Assembly: GCF_900078395.1 (NCBI RefSeq)
Contig: NZ_FKLA01000006.1
Span: 54,576-118,575 of the forward strand
DNA: 64,000 nt
Direction of reading: 5' to 3'
Source: Anaerotruncus rubiinfantis
GTDB taxonomy: Bacteria > Bacillota > Clostridia > Oscillospirales > Ruminococcaceae
The translations under genes and the position numbers were made by a program. Below the pieces are notes generated by a model, which was given only the letters and a program-made list of their open reading frames with translations, was not told where the DNA came from and did not search any database. Shown here in pieces: positions 62,745-64,000 of this stretch (position 1 is the first letter of the stretch; each line of letters opens with the position of its first letter).

Positions 62745-64000
62745 TGAGTGGCTGCTTCTAAGCCAACATCCTGGTTGTCTGTGCAACTCCACATCCTTCT
62801 CCACTTAACGTGTATTCGGGACCTTAGCTGTGGGTCTGGGCTTTTTCCCTTTCGACCACGAGACTTATCTCACGTAGTCTGACTGCCACGCATCAATTCT
62901 CCGGCATTCTGAGTTTGATAAGGTTCAGTAACCTCTCGGCCCCTAGCCTATTCAGTGCTTTACCTCCGGTAATCTAACGTGACGCTAGCCCTAAAGCTAT
63001 TTCGGGGAGAACCAGCTATCTCCGGGTTCGATTGGAATTTCTCCGCTATCCACACCTCATCCGCCGCCTTTTCAACGGAGGTCGGTTCGGTCCTCCATGG
63101 GATTTTACTCCCACTTCAACCTGGACATGGATAGGTCACCCGGTTTCGGGCCCTATGCATGAAACTCTTCGCCCTATTCAGACTCGGTTTCCCTTCGGCT
63201 CCATCCCTTAAGGACTTAACCTTGCTACATGCATACGCTCGCCGGACCATTCTACAAAAGGTACCATATCACGCGTTGACGCGCTCTATGTGCTTGTAGG
63301 CGCAAAGTTTCAGGTACTATTTCACTCCCCTCCCGGGGTGCTTTTCACCTTTCCTTCACAGTACTATACACTATCGGTCACCAGGGAGTATTTAGGCTTG
63401 GAGGGTGGTCCCCCCGGCTTCCCACAGGGTTTCACGTGTCCTGCGGTACTCTGGATACTGCTCGCTGCCTCGTGTTTTCGGATACAGGACTCTCACCTTC
63501 TCCGGTCTGCCTTCCCATGCAGTTCTCCTAACGCTCAGCAATGCTAAATGCAGTCCACAACCCCGGAGACATTGCTGCCCCCGGTTTGGCCTCTGCCGCG
63601 TTCGCTCGCCACTACTTGCGGTATCTCGGTTGATTTCTCTTCCTCGCCCTACTTAGATGTTTCAGTTCAGGCGGTTCCCCTGATATGGCTATGGATTCAC
63701 CATACCATGACGGATCGTTACATCCGCCGGATTGCTCCATTCAGACATCCACGGATCAAAGCCTATTTGCGGCTCCCCGTGGCTTTTCGCAGCTTATCAC
63801 GTCTTTCTTCGGCTCCTGGTGCCAAGGCATTCACTCTGTGCCCTTTGTAGCTTGACCATGCTTGAATCTTGGTTCTCGCTGTTTTCTTGCGATTTCTATA
63901 ATCGCTCGGCTTTATTGTAGTTTCTTTACCCTAAAGTAAAAAATCTTTTCATAAAACTTCTGCAGATATTTGTTTTCATTGTTCAATTTTCAAGGTGCGG

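Overview
The window is a 64 kb stretch of a GC-rich, low-spacer, Gram-positive anaerobe. The best fit is a member of the Clostridia, probably Oscillospirales/Ruminococcaceae. The evidence is lipobox lipoproteins, AGGAGG-type ribosome binding sites with frequent TTG/GTG starts, a class II ribonucleotide reductase, a minimal SUF system, a Feo cluster, and B. subtilis-like darA-holB-ricT-trmN-rsmI synteny. The species cannot be named from the sequence alone.

Layout. Positions 1-2800 (+) hold the 3' end of a Zn/Cd-type P1B ATPase and a two-gene SufC/SufB-like Fe-S assembly operon. Positions 2950-5990 (-) hold a Feo ferrous-iron operon (two FeoA-like proteins, FeoB, a Cys-rich FeoB-associated peptide) with four copies of an inverted repeat GTTAG-N6-CTAAC. 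Positions 6090-20390 (-) hold a large sugar-acid/polyol catabolic region: RpiR regulator, SDR, FGGY kinase, TRAP transporter (DctP, DctQ, DctM), FAD-linked dehydrogenase, Fe-S protein, EtfB, EtfA and glycerol-dehydrogenase-like enzyme, then a separately promoted DlgD-like reductase with its LacI regulator and operators.

Positions 20740-31200 look like a flavin-based extracellular electron transfer locus. On the minus strand are ApbE flavin transferase, a duplicated PplA-like lipoprotein, polyprenyl diphosphate synthase and membrane-anchored NDH-2. On the plus strand are a UbiD decarboxylase, a UbiA/MqnP prenyltransferase and an ABC importer. Together they suggest quinone making or salvage that feeds NADH electrons to surface flavins.

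Positions 31200-48020 hold regulators (AraC, WYL), a YjdF gene with a candidate riboswitch, MATE pump, YedF/DUF3343, YyaL and Rieske-FAD proteins, an ABC-F ATPase with a catalytically altered second domain, two TrkA proteins, a YfcE-like phosphoesterase and a three-gene operon of unknown function. Positions 48100-55100 (-) hold the housekeeping cluster from a FemX-like transferase and a YaaO-like decarboxylase through darA, holB, ricT, a ferredoxin, trmN6 and rsmI.

Positions 55100-60120 hold interspersed repeats, a QueG-like protein, an XRE regulator facing a perfect 20-bp palindrome, class II RNR NrdJ with two NrdR-like boxes, and a DUF4234 membrane protein. The last 3.7 kb is the distal part of an rRNA operon on the minus strand in the unusual order 23S, tRNA-Lys, tRNA-Glu, 5S. 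Each tRNA is preceded by a copy of the same spacer repeat.

The best candidates for undescribed biology are the ETF-linked sugar-acid operon, the electron transfer locus with its own aromatic-acid-type importer, and the structured repeat with compensating base changes. All functions are inferred from sequence patterns only; no searches were run.
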